The translations under genes were made by a program, and so were the position numbers. From Actinomycetes bacterium (GTDB lineage Bacteria; Actinomycetota; Actinomycetes; Actinomycetales; Microbacteriaceae), in NCBI GenBank assembly GCA_023450335.1, contig JAEXHA010000088.1:1-32269 (forward strand): DNA of 32,269 nucleotides. The letters run 5' to 3'. The notes under the pieces were generated by a model. It did no database searches. It was not told the DNA's origin and was given only the letters and a program-made list of their open reading frames with translations. Below are positions 12,054 to 19,852 of the stretch, piece by piece (positions within the stretch are counted from its first letter, which is position 1; each line of letters begins with the position of its first letter).

Positions 12054-13502
12054 GTGAGACGCGCGAAGATCGTCGCCACCCTGGGACCAGCCACCGAGTC
12101 CTATGAGATGATCCGGGCGATCATCGAGGCCGGCGTCGATGTCACCCGCTTCAACCTGAGCCACGGCTCGTACCCCGAGCACGAGGCCCGGTTCGCCAAC
12201 GTGCGCAAGGCGGCCGACGACGCCGGACGCGCCGTCGCCATCCTCGTCGACCTGCAGGGCCCGAAGATCCGCCTGGGCAAGTTCGCGGACGGCCCTCACG
12301 AGCTGGCCGTGGGCGATGAGTTCAAGATCACCACCGACGACATCGCCGGTACCAAGGAGATCGTCTCGACGACCTTCAAGGGCCTGCCCGCCGACGTCAA
12401 GCCCGGCGATTACCTGCTGATCGACGACGGCAAGGTGCGTGTGGAGGTCACCGCCGTCGAGGGCCCCGTGGTCACCACGAAGGTCATCGTCGCCGGCGCG
12501 GTGTCCAACAACAAGGGCATCAACCTGCCCGGCGTGGCCGTCAACGTTCCCGCGCTGAGCGAGAAGGACGAGGACGACCTTCGCTGGGGTCTGCGCACCG
12601 GCGCCGACATCATCGCACTGTCGTTCGTGCGGGACGCGGCCGATGTGACCCGCGTGCACGAGATCATGGCCGAGGAGGGGCGCAAGGTCCCCGTCATCGC
12701 GAAGATCGAGAAGCCGCAGGCCGTCGACAACCTCGAGGAGATCATCGACGCGTTCGACGGCATCATGGTCGCCCGCGGCGACCTCGGCGTCGAGCTGCCG
12801 CTGGAGGCCGTGCCGCTCGTGCAGAAGCGTGCGGTCGAGCTGTGCCGCCGGATGGCCAAGCCCGTCATCGTGGCCACCCAGATGCTCGAGACCATGATCG
12901 AGAACCCGGTGCCCACCCGTGCCGAGACCAGCGACGTGGCCAACGCCGTCCTCGACGGTGCCGACGCGGTCATGCTGTCGGGCGAGACGAGCGTGGGCAA
13001 GTACCCCGTCGTCGTCGTCGAGACGATGGCGCGCATCGTCGCCGCGACCGAGGACCACGGCCTCGAGCGCATCCAGCCGGTCGCCGCGCGCCCCCGCACG
13101 CAGGGCGGCATCATCACGCTGGCCGCGCACGACGTCGCCGAGTTCGTCGAGGCGAAGTACGTCTGCATCTTCACCGAGTCCGGCGACACCGCACGCCGCA
13201 TGTCGCGGCTGCGCTCGGGCATCCCGATGATGGCGTTCGCCGTCGACCCGGCCGTCCGTCGCCGCATGGCGCTCACGTGGGGCGTCCAGTCGACGCTCGT
13301 CGAGCACGTCGCCCACACCGACCTGATGTTCCTCCAGGTCGACAGGTTCTTCCTCGACAACGGTCTGGCGGCCGAGGGCGACAAGGTCGTGGTGATCTCG
13401 GGTTCGCCTCCCGGAATCATCGGCTCGACCAACGACATCCGCATCCACAAGCTCGGCGACGCCGTCAACGGCAAGGCACCGATCTACCAGGATCCGAAGT
13501 AG
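12054..13502 (+). CDS. pyk: pyruvate kinase
   Basis: This 482-aa glycolytic enzyme converts phosphoenolpyruvate and ADP to pyruvate and ATP. The start RRAKIVATLGPA and FNLSHG give the substrate-site Arg/Asn/Ser. The signature IAKIEKPQAV carries the catalytic Lys217, followed by MVARGDLGVE, which binds the metal, and ATQMLETM. The C-terminal regulatory domain is complete and there is no extra PEP-utiliser domain. The GTG start is preceded by GGAG about 10 nt upstream, 45 bp after gltD. Transcription may continue from gltBD or start in that short gap, where no clear -10 is seen. It ends at a strong hairpin. Confidence 0.97.
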   Translation: MRRAKIVATLGPATESYEMIRAIIEAGVDVTRFNLSHGSYPEHEARFANVRKAADDAGRAVAILVDLQGPKIRLGKFADGPHELAVGDEFKITTDDIAGTKEIVSTTFKGLPADVKPGDYLLIDDGKVRVEVTAVEGPVVTTKVIVAGAVSNNKGINLPGVAVNVPALSEKDEDDLRWGLRTGADIIALSFVRDAADVTRVHEIMAEEGRKVPVIAKIEKPQAVDNLEEIIDAFDGIMVARGDLGVELPLEAVPLVQKRAVELCRRMAKPVIVATQMLETMIENPVPTRAETSDVANAVLDGADAVMLSGETSVGKYPVVVVETMARIVAATEDHGLERIQPVAARPRTQGGIITLAAHDVAEFVEAKYVCIFTESGDTARRMSRLRSGIPMMAFAVDPAVRRRMALTWGVQSTLVEHVAHTDLMFLQVDRFFLDNGLAAEGDKVVVISGSPPGIIGSTNDIRIHKLGDAVNGKAPIYQDPK

Positions 13503-13512
13503 TCGTGAGATG

Positions 13513-13546
13513 AGAAGAGGGGATGCCGCCTGGCATCCCCTCTTCT
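13513..13546. terminator. shared hairpin between pyk and tRNA-Leu
   Basis: A perfect 15-bp inverted repeat (left arm AGAAGAGGGGATGCC, loop GCCT) starts 10 bp after the pyk stop and ends 8 bp from the tRNA 3' end. The left arm begins with purines and the right arm ends with TCTTCT, so the folded RNA ends in a modest U/C tract on either strand. It can act for pyk (plus) and tRNA-Leu (minus). Confidence 0.85.
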
Positions 13547-13553
13547 AGCTGTG

Positions 13554-13636
13554 TGCCGGTGGTGGGAGTCGAACCCACACGCCCTTTCGGGCAACCGAGT
13601 TTGAGTCGGTCGCGTCTGCCATTCCGCCACACCGGC
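13554..13636 (-). tRNA. tRNA-Leu (anticodon CAA)
   Basis: Read on the minus strand from 13636, the 83 bases fold as a class II tRNA. The acceptor is GCCGGTG / CACCGGC with discriminator A. The anticodon stem ACCGA / TCGGT carries loop CTCAAAC, so the anticodon is CAA (plus-strand 13601-13603), reading UUG. A long variable arm TGCCC-GAAA-GGGCG and T arm GTGGG-TTCGACT-CCCAC complete it. The size and variable arm fit leucine. The 3' CCA is not encoded (the next bases are CAC) and must be added. It faces pyk across a shared hairpin. Confidence 0.95.
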
Positions 13637-13668
13637 GCACGTCGGCGGCCTCGGCACATCCGGGTTCG

Positions 13669-13679
13669 ACCATATCGTA
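13669..13679 (-). promoter_or_regulatory. candidate tRNA-Leu -10 elements (TACGAT / TATGGT)
   Basis: On the minus strand TACGAT (13679 to 13674) and an adjoining TATGGT (13674 to 13669) lie about 30-40 nt before the tRNA 5' end. TACGAT shares the two bases TA at 13678-13679 with the plus-strand -10 of the response regulator gene, giving a back-to-back promoter. Confidence 0.45.
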
Positions 13680-13683
13680 GGAT
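13678..13683 (+). promoter_or_regulatory. -10 element (TAGGAT) of a leaderless pdtaR promoter
   Basis: TAGGAT ends 6 nt before the second of two in-frame GTG codons (13690). This spacing favours 13690 over 13687 as the start and suggests a leaderless mRNA; there is no Shine-Dalgarno. Confidence 0.6.
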
Positions 13684-13689
13684 TGGGTG

Positions 13690-14310
13690 GTGACTGAGCA
13701 GGAACAGACCCCGGTGTCCACGGCATCCGCCCCCCGACGTGTCGTCGTCGCCGAGGACGAATCGCTGATCCGACTCGACATCGTCGAGATCCTCCGCGAC
13801 AACGGGTTCGACGTCGTCGGCGAGGCCGGTGACGGCGAGACGGCCGTTCAGCTGGCGACGGAGCTGCGCCCCGACCTGGTGATCATGGATGTGAAGATGC
13901 CCGTCCTGGACGGCATCAGCGCCGCCGAGAAGCTCAGCAAGAACCACATCGCCCCCGTCGTGCTGCTGACGGCCTTCAGCCAGAAGGAGCTCGTCGAGCG
14001 CGCGACCGAGGCCGGCGCCCTGGCCTACGTCGTGAAGCCGTTCACGCCGAACGACCTGCTGCCGGCGATCGAGATCGCGCTGGCGCGTTACGAGCAGATC
14101 ATCACGCTCGAGGCCGAGGTCGCCGACATGGTCGAGCGCTTCGAGACCCGCAAGCTCGTCGACCGCGCCAAGGGCCTGCTCAACGAGAAGATGGGCCTGA
14201 GCGAGCCCGAGGCCTTCCGCTGGATCCAGAAGGCGTCGATGGACCGTCGTCTCACGATGCAGGACGTCGCCAAGGCGATCATCGAGCAGCTGTCGCCCAA
14301 GAAGGGCTGA
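13690..14310 (+). CDS. pdtaR: ANTAR-domain response regulator (PdtaR-like)
   Basis: This 206-aa protein has a receiver domain (about residues 15-130) with the acidic pair in VVAEDES, phospho-acceptor Asp67 in LVIMDVKMP, the conserved Thr/Ser in LLTAF and Lys in VVKPF. A C-terminal ANTAR domain (about 135-200, including RAKGLL and AFRWIQ) follows. ANTAR domains bind paired hairpins in nascent RNA and prevent termination, so this is a post-initiation regulator. The M. tuberculosis homologue PdtaR (Rv1626) pairs with the kinase PdtaS and also lies in the pyk-polA neighbourhood. No kinase gene is in this window. I chose the GTG at 13690, one codon after a possible GTG, because it fits the upstream -10. 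Confidence 0.9.
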   Translation: MTEQEQTPVSTASAPRRVVVAEDESLIRLDIVEILRDNGFDVVGEAGDGETAVQLATELRPDLVIMDVKMPVLDGISAAEKLSKNHIAPVVLLTAFSQKELVERATEAGALAYVVKPFTPNDLLPAIEIALARYEQIITLEAEVADMVERFETRKLVDRAKGLLNEKMGLSEPEAFRWIQKASMDRRLTMQDVAKAIIEQLSPKKG

Positions 14311-14334
14311 CGCCCATCGAGCGGATGCCGTGAC

Positions 14335-14769
14335 TCAGCGTCGCGGCATGTCCTTGATCAGGTTCGTGATGCGGATCGTCGAGCAGCGGCGTCCCTGATC
14401 GTCGGAGACGATGATCTCGTGCACCGTCATGCTGCGGCCCAGGTGCACCGGTGTGCAGACCCCGGTCACACGGCCGCTGGTCGCCGAGCGCGTGTGGGTC
14501 GCGTTGATGTCGACGCCGACGGCCAGGCGGCCCTCGCCGGCATGGTAGTTCGCGTGCATCGAGCCCAGCGACTCGCCGAGCACGACGAAGGCGCCGCCGT
14601 GCATGAGCCCCACCGGCTGCGTGTTGCCCTCCACCGGCATGGTCGCCACGGCGCGCTCACGGGTCAGCTCGACCCACTCGAATCCCATGCGATCGGCCAG
14701 TGCGCCGTTGCCGCGCGCCCTGGCCCAGGCGATCCCGTCGGTGTCTGCGGGGGAGATCTCAGTGGTCAT
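14335..14769 (-). CDS. PaaI-like hotdog-fold thioesterase
   Basis: This 144-aa protein has the hotdog thioesterase pattern GLMHGGAFVVLGES (residues about 57-70), in which HGG starts the central helix, then GVDINATHTRSATSG and VHLGRSMTVHEIIVSD. Relatives (PaaI/MenI-like) hydrolyse acyl-CoA thioesters; the substrate here is unknown. The frame continues upstream into the polA region, but the ATG at 14769 gives the family length and is followed by a normal N-terminus. It converges with the response regulator gene (24 bp between stops) and diverges from polA (57 bp between starts). Thioesterases also sit near polA in other actinobacteria. Confidence 0.88.
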   Translation of the reverse strand: MTTEISPADTDGIAWARARGNGALADRMGFEWVELTRERAVATMPVEGNTQPVGLMHGGAFVVLGESLGSMHANYHAGEGRLAVGVDINATHTRSATSGRVTGVCTPVHLGRSMTVHEIIVSDDQGRRCSTIRITNLIKDMPRR

Positions 14770-14814
14770 CTTCTGCCTTCGAAGGGGGCCGGCTCGGGTG
14801 TCGTCGACGCTGAC

Positions 14815-14820
14815 TAGGCT
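14815..14820 (+). promoter_or_regulatory. -10 element (TAGGCT) of a leaderless polA promoter
   Basis: TAGGCT ends 6 nt before the GTG of polA at 14827. The spacer TACAGG has no useful Shine-Dalgarno, so transcription probably begins at the start codon. Confidence 0.6.
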
Positions 14821-14826
14821 TACAGG

Positions 14827-17469
14827 GTGACGGACTCCGCAAAGCCTACCCTTCTCGTCGTCGACGGCCACTCGCTCGCATACCGCGCGTTCTTCGCCCT
14901 TCCCGTCGACAACTTCTCGACCAAGGACGGGCAGCACACCAACGGCATCTACGGGTTCCTCTCCATGTTCGTGAATCTCGTCAAGGCCGAGCAGCCGACC
15001 CACCTCGCAGTCGCGTTCGACACCTCGCGCCACTCGTTCCGCACCGACCAGTACGCCGAGTACAAGGCCAACCGCAGCGAGTCACCCGCCGAGTTCAAGG
15101 GGCAGATCCCGCTGTTGCAGGACTGCCTCGCGGCGATGAATGTCACGGTGCTCACCCAGGAGGGCATCGAGGCCGACGACATCCTCGCGACCCTCGCCAC
15201 ACGGGGCGTGGCCGAGGGCTTCGATGTGCTCGTCTGCTCGGGCGACCGCGACACGATCCAGCTGGTCACCGACGAGGTGACGCTGCTGTACCCGAGCGTG
15301 CAGGGCGTGTCGCAGCTGAAGCGCTACACGCCCGAGGCCGTGGTCGAGAAGTACGGGCTGCCGCCGGTCAATTACCCCGACATCGCCGCGCTCGTGGGCG
15401 AGACCAGCGACAACCTGCCCGGCGTGCCGAAGGTGGGGGAGAAGACCGCGGTGAAATGGCTCACCCAGTTCGGGTCGCTCGATGAGCTGCTGGCACGCGC
15501 CGACGAGATCAAGGGCGTCGTGGGCGGCAACCTCCGCGAGCACCTCGACGATGTGCGCCGCAACCGTGCGCTCAACGCGCTGCTGCGCGATGTGGAACTC
15601 GAGGTCGGCCCGGCTGACCTCACCGTCAAGCCCGTCGACCCGATCGCCGTGCGCGACATCTTCGCGCGTCTCGAGTTCCGTACGCTGCTGCCGCGTGTGT
15701 TCGACGCGATGGGGGGCGACCCGGCGGATGCGGAGCCCGCCCAACCCGCGGTCGCGGCCCCCACGCCGGTCGAGGCCGACCCCGCCGCGCTCACCGCCTG
15801 GCTGGTCGGCGCCGGCGCACACGCCGAGCTCGGTCTGACCATCACCGTCGAAGGCGGACTGCCCGCCCGTGTGGGAGTCGCCTCGGCCGACGCGGCCGTC
15901 GAAGCCACCTGGTCTCCCGAGGTCGCCGAGGCCTTGCGTCCGTGGCTCGAGGGCGACGCGCCGAAGGTCATGACCGATGCGAAGACCCAGATCAAGGCGT
16001 TGGCCCGTGCCGGCGTGACACTGCGTTCGCTCGCGTTCGACGCCCTGCTGGCCGGCTGGCTGCTGCGCCCGAGTCTGCCCGACAAGAACCTCGCCGACCT
16101 CGTCTACCGGTTCCTCGACGAGAAACTGCCCGAGGCCGACCCGACGCAGCTCGTTCCCGAGACCGAGGGTGCCACGCCCGGCCAGCTGGCGTGGTACACG
16201 CGGCGTGTGACCGATGCCGTCCGCGAGCAGTTGCCCGCCCCCGTGGCATCCGTCCTCGCCGACATCGAGCTGCCCACCCTCACCGCCCTCGCCGCCATGG
16301 AGCTGGCCGGGGTCGCCGTGTCGCACGACAAGCTGTCGACATTCTCGGCCGAATTGGGCGCCCGTGCCGACGACATCGCCCAGCAGGCGTTCGCGACCAT
16401 CGGACGCGAGGTGAACCTGGGCTCGCCCAAGCAGCTGCAGGAGGTGCTGTTCGACCAGCTCGAGCTGCCCAAGACCCGCAAGACCAAGACCGGGTATTCG
16501 ACGGATGCCGGCGCCCTGGCCGATCTGCAGGAGTCGCACCCGCATCCGTTCCTCGACCAGCTGCTGCAGCACCGCGAGGCGACGAAGCTGCGGCAGATCA
16601 TCGAGTCGCTCGACACGGCGATCGGGGGCGACGGCCGCATCCGCACGACCTATGTGCAGACCGGCAGCCAGACCGGGCGCCTGTCGAGCACCGACCCGAA
16701 CCTGCAGAACATCCCGATCCGCAATGAGGAGTCCCGGCGCATCCGCGCCGCCTTCGAGGTGGGCTCAGGCTACGAGACCCTGCTGACGGCCGATTACTCG
16801 CAGATCGAGATGCGCATCATGGCGCACCTGTCCGGCGACCCCGGCCTCATCGAGGCGTTCAACTCGGGTGAAGACCTGCACAGGTTCGTGGGCGCCCGCG
16901 TGTTCGGGGTCGACCCCGCCGATGTCACGCCTGCGATGCGCACGAAGGTCAAGGCGATGTCGTACGGTCTGGTCTACGGCCTGTCGGCGTTCGGCCTGTC
17001 CAAGCAGCTGCGCATCGAACAGTCCGAGGCCAAGCAGCTCATGATGGAGTACTTCGCCCGGTTCGGCGCGGTGCGCGACTACCTGCGCTCGTCGGTCGAG
17101 CAGGCCCGGATCGACGGGTTCACCGAGACGATCTTCGGCCGCCGGCGGCCGTTCCCCGATCTGACAAGTCCCAACCGGGTGCTGCGCGAGAACGCCGAGC
17201 GGGCGGCCCTGAACGCCCCCATCCAGGGCAGCGCGGCCGACATCATGAAGATCGCGCTATTCCGCATCCACGACGAGCTGGCCGCGGCCGACCTGGCCTC
17301 GCGCGTGCTCCTGCAGATCCACGACGAACTCGTCGTCGAGGTCGCACCGGGGGAGTGGGATGCAGTGTCAGGCATCGTCCGCACCCGCATGGGCGACGCC
17401 GCCGAGCTGTCGGTGCCGCTGGATGTGCAACTCGGGCGCGGTGACAACTGGGATGCGGCCGGTCATTGA
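14827..17469 (+). CDS. polA: DNA polymerase I
   Basis: This 880-aa repair and Okazaki-fragment polymerase has the 5' nuclease domain at residues 1 to about 290 (VVDGHSLAYRAFFA, EADDILAT, SGDRDTIQL, GETSDNLPGVP). A middle exonuclease-fold domain spans about 310-480, and the family A polymerase domain about 500-880. Polymerase motifs are A, DYSQIE with Asp656; B, RTKVKAMSYGLVYG; and C, IHDELV with His832-Asp833. The middle domain lacks the Asp-x-Glu metal motif of proofreading enzymes: the corresponding strand reads LGLTITVEG. It is therefore probably without 3'-5' exonuclease activity, as in many Gram-positive PolA. The gene stands alone, divergent from the thioesterase. Confidence 0.97.
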   Translation: MTDSAKPTLLVVDGHSLAYRAFFALPVDNFSTKDGQHTNGIYGFLSMFVNLVKAEQPTHLAVAFDTSRHSFRTDQYAEYKANRSESPAEFKGQIPLLQDCLAAMNVTVLTQEGIEADDILATLATRGVAEGFDVLVCSGDRDTIQLVTDEVTLLYPSVQGVSQLKRYTPEAVVEKYGLPPVNYPDIAALVGETSDNLPGVPKVGEKTAVKWLTQFGSLDELLARADEIKGVVGGNLREHLDDVRRNRALNALLRDVELEVGPADLTVKPVDPIAVRDIFARLEFRTLLPRVFDAMGGDPADAEPAQPAVAAPTPVEADPAALTAWLVGAGAHAELGLTITVEGGLPARVGVASADAAVEATWSPEVAEALRPWLEGDAPKVMTDAKTQIKALARAGVTLRSLAFDALLAGWLLRPSLPDKNLADLVYRFLDEKLPEADPTQLVPETEGATPGQLAWYTRRVTDAVREQLPAPVASVLADIELPTLTALAAMELAGVAVSHDKLSTFSAELGARADDIAQQAFATIGREVNLGSPKQLQEVLFDQLELPKTRKTKTGYSTDAGALADLQESHPHPFLDQLLQHREATKLRQIIESLDTAIGGDGRIRTTYVQTGSQTGRLSSTDPNLQNIPIRNEESRRIRAAFEVGSGYETLLTADYSQIEMRIMAHLSGDPGLIEAFNSGEDLHRFVGARVFGVDPADVTPAMRTKVKAMSYGLVYGLSAFGLSKQLRIEQSEAKQLMMEYFARFGAVRDYLRSSVEQARIDGFTETIFGRRRPFPDLTSPNRVLRENAERAALNAPIQGSAADIMKIALFRIHDELAAADLASRVLLQIHDELVVEVAPGEWDAVSGIVRTRMGDAAELSVPLDVQLGRGDNWDAAGH

Positions 17470-17506
17470 GCTCGCGGCGATGCCTGCACGGTGTCACCGC
17501 CCGGAT

Positions 17507-17512
17507 TAGGCT
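17507..17512 (+). promoter_or_regulatory. -10 element (TAGGCT) of a leaderless promoter for the DUF885 gene
   Basis: TAGGCT is followed by exactly 6 nt (CGGGGG) and the ATG at 17519. The G-run could weakly serve as a ribosome site but abuts the ATG, so leaderless initiation is the better reading. Confidence 0.6.
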
Positions 17513-17518
17513 CGGGGG

Positions 17519-19195
17519 ATGACAGACGCACAGCGCACCCCCACGCCGGTCGACACGATCGCCGATGCGTGGGTCGACACCCTTGCCGAGCTCTCGCCAG
17601 GCCTTGCCACCTACATCGGCCGCTCCGAGTACAACGACCGCCTCGACGACCTGTCGCCGGCGGGCACCGAACGCGCCGCCCAGGCCGCGCGCGACACGCT
17701 CGCGCGACTGCAGGCGGCCGACACGGTCGACGACGTCGATGTCGTCACCAAGGCCGACCTCTCGGCCGAGCTTCAGCTGCAACTCGACCTCCACGATGCG
17801 CGGGCACACCTGCGCGATCTCAACGTGCTCGCCTCGCCGGCGCAGGAGGTGCGCAACGTCTTCGATCTGATGCCCACCGACTCCGCCGATGACTGGAGCG
17901 TCGTCGCGAAGCGTCTCGCCGCCGTACCGACCGCGCTCGACGGCTACATCGAGACGCTGCGTGCGGGCATCAGCGCCGGCGTCGTACCGGCGCGCCGTCA
18001 GGTGACCGAGGTCGTCGCGCAGATCGCACGCTACACCGCCGATGACGGCTTCTTCGCCGAGTTCACGCAGGGCGCCGCGGCTGCCGACGGTGCGCTCCCC
18101 GAGTCGCTCACGAACGACCTCACGGCGGGCTCGGATGCGGCGCGCAGCGCGTACGACATGCTCGCCCGGTTCCTCGCCGACGAACTGGCCCCGGCCGCCG
18201 GCGAGCACGACGCGGTGGGGCGCGAGCTCTACGCGCTGCACTCGCGGCGCTTCCTCGGCGCGACGATCGACCTGGACGAGACGTACGAGTGGGGCATCGA
18301 AGAGCTCGCGCGCATGGTGGCCGAGCAGGAGCGGATCGCGGACGAGATCAAGCCGGGGGCGTCCGTGGAAGAGGCCGTCGCGTTCCTCGAAGCCGACGAG
18401 TCGCGCAAGCTCCGCGGGACCCGGGCACTGCAGGAGTGGATGCAGGCCACGAGCGATCGTGCTGTCGCTGAGCTCGGCAAGACCCACTTCGACATCCCCG
18501 AGCCGATCCGCACCCTCGAGTGCATGATCGCGCCGACCAACGAGGGCGGCATCTATTACACCGGGCCGACGGACGACTTCTCCCGCCCCGGCCGCATGTG
18601 GTGGTCGGTGCCCGAGGGCGTCGACACGTTCGACACCTGGCGTGAACTGACCACCGTGTACCACGAGGGCGTCCCGGGCCACCACCTGCAGATCGCGCAG
18701 GCGGTGTACAACCGCACCGAGCTCAACTCGTGGCGCCGACTGCTGGCCGGTTCCAGCGGCCACGCCGAGGGCTGGGCGCTGTATGCCGAGCGTCTCATGG
18801 AGCAGCTGGGCTACCTCGACGACCCCGCCGACCGGCTGGGCATGCTCGATGGGCAGCGCATGCGCGCCGCTCGTGTGGTGCTCGACATCGGCGTGCACCT
18901 GGGCAAGCCTCAGCTCGACGGCGGCGCGGCCTGGAACGCCGACTACGCACTCGACTTCATGCGCCGCAACGTCAACATGTCCGACGAGTTCGTCCGCTTC
19001 GAGGTCAACCGTTACCTGGGATGGCCCGGGCAGGCGCCGTCCTACAAGGTGGGTCAGCGCATCTGGGAGCAGATCCGCGACGAGGCCGCCGAGCGCGCCG
19101 GCGCCGACTTCGACATCAAGCGCTTCCACATGCGGGCGCTGCGCCTGGGCGGCGTCGGCCTCGACACGCTGCGCATGGCACTCGCGAACGGCTGA
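17519..19195 (+). CDS. DUF885 family putative metallopeptidase
   Basis: This 558-aa soluble protein has no signal peptide. The DUF885 hallmark HEGVPGHH is at residues 382-389, an HExxH-like zinc motif, and downstream lies SGHAEGWALYAE, which supplies the third-ligand glutamate in this superfamily. The N-terminal two thirds is helical and charged. Family members are thought to be intracellular peptidases, but few have been characterised. It has its own -10. Its stop is separated by only 4 bp from the stop of the convergent phosphoribosyltransferase gene. Family call is firm, substrate unknown. Confidence 0.9.
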   Translation: MTDAQRTPTPVDTIADAWVDTLAELSPGLATYIGRSEYNDRLDDLSPAGTERAAQAARDTLARLQAADTVDDVDVVTKADLSAELQLQLDLHDARAHLRDLNVLASPAQEVRNVFDLMPTDSADDWSVVAKRLAAVPTALDGYIETLRAGISAGVVPARRQVTEVVAQIARYTADDGFFAEFTQGAAAADGALPESLTNDLTAGSDAARSAYDMLARFLADELAPAAGEHDAVGRELYALHSRRFLGATIDLDETYEWGIEELARMVAEQERIADEIKPGASVEEAVAFLEADESRKLRGTRALQEWMQATSDRAVAELGKTHFDIPEPIRTLECMIAPTNEGGIYYTGPTDDFSRPGRMWWSVPEGVDTFDTWRELTTVYHEGVPGHHLQIAQAVYNRTELNSWRRLLAGSSGHAEGWALYAERLMEQLGYLDDPADRLGMLDGQRMRAARVVLDIGVHLGKPQLDGGAAWNADYALDFMRRNVNMSDEFVRFEVNRYLGWPGQAPSYKVGQRIWEQIRDEAAERAGADFDIKRFHMRALRLGGVGLDTLRMALANG

Positions 19196-19199
19196 CCGC

Positions 19200-19829
19200 T
19201 CATCCGGCGCGGGGGTCGTTCGACAGCAGGTCGACGACCTCCGCGTCTGCCGTCTGGGTGAAGTCGTCGTAGAACTGACCCACGGCCCAGAACTCCGTCT
19301 CGCGGTGCGGGCAGACGAACTCGTCGACGACGTCGGCGGGTGGATGCCAGCGCGCCGGCGCCACGGGCACGGCCAGCACGACGCGCCGCGCACCCCGAGC
19401 GCGCAGCGCCCGGCACGCAACGATCGCGGTGGCTCCGGTGGCCACCCCGTCGTCGACGACGAGCGCGACGCGTCCGGTCACAGCAGGACCGCCGGCGAAC
19501 AGCCGGCTGCGGCGTCGCAGTTCGGCGCGCTCGCGTTCCTCGACGACGTGCAGGGCGGCAGCGTCGGCGCCTTCCGCCCGGGCGGCCTGGTCATCGATGA
19601 ACCGGATGTCGTCGGCGATCGCCCCCACCGCGAACTCCTCGCGGGCGGGGGCGCCCAACTTGCGCACCACGACGGCCGTCAGCGGCAGCGAGAGCTCGCG
19701 GGCCACTGCGGCGCCCACGACGACACCGCCGCGCGGAATGCCGACCACGACAGCCTCTGTTCCGCGCCAGGGCGCCAGCGCCGCCGCCAGCTGCCGGCCC
19801 GCATCCGCCCGATCGGTGAACTCGGCCAT
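19200..19829 (-). CDS. phosphoribosyltransferase-fold protein
   Basis: This 209-aa protein carries the PRPP-binding loop VALVVDDGVATGATA at residues 121-135 (two acidic residues then the TGAT turn) and an N-terminal GIPRGGVVVG segment typical of type I phosphoribosyltransferases. It belongs to the stand-alone PRTase-domain proteins annotated as putative phosphoribosyltransferase in actinobacteria. The base or alternative substrate is not known, and it lacks features that would make it PyrE, Hpt or Upp. It converges with the DUF885 gene (4 bp) and diverges from the LLM oxidoreductase gene with only 23 bp between start codons. Confidence 0.85.
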   Translation of the reverse strand: MAEFTDRADAGRQLAAALAPWRGTEAVVVGIPRGGVVVGAAVARELSLPLTAVVVRKLGAPAREEFAVGAIADDIRFIDDQAARAEGADAAALHVVEERERAELRRRSRLFAGGPAVTGRVALVVDDGVATGATAIVACRALRARGARRVVLAVPVAPARWHPPADVVDEFVCPHRETEFWAVGQFYDDFTQTADAEVVDLLSNDPRAG

Positions 19830-19835
19830 GAACTC

Positions 19836-19841
19836 ACCGTA
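19836..19841 (-). promoter_or_regulatory. -10 element (TACGGT) of a leaderless promoter for the phosphoribosyltransferase gene
   Basis: On the minus strand TACGGT ends 6 nt (GAGTTC) before the ATG at 19829. It overlaps by the bases TA (19840-19841) the plus-strand -10 of the divergent LLM gene, so one DNA site serves both directions. Confidence 0.6.
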
Positions 19842-19845
19842 CGCT
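19840..19845 (+). promoter_or_regulatory. -10 element (TACGCT) of a leaderless promoter for the LLM oxidoreductase gene
   Basis: TACGCT is followed by 7 nt (CATACAC) and the ATG at 19853. The upstream start of the minus-strand gene is only 23 bp away, so a leadered mRNA with a separate promoter hardly fits. Confidence 0.6.
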
Positions 19846-19852
19846 CATACAC

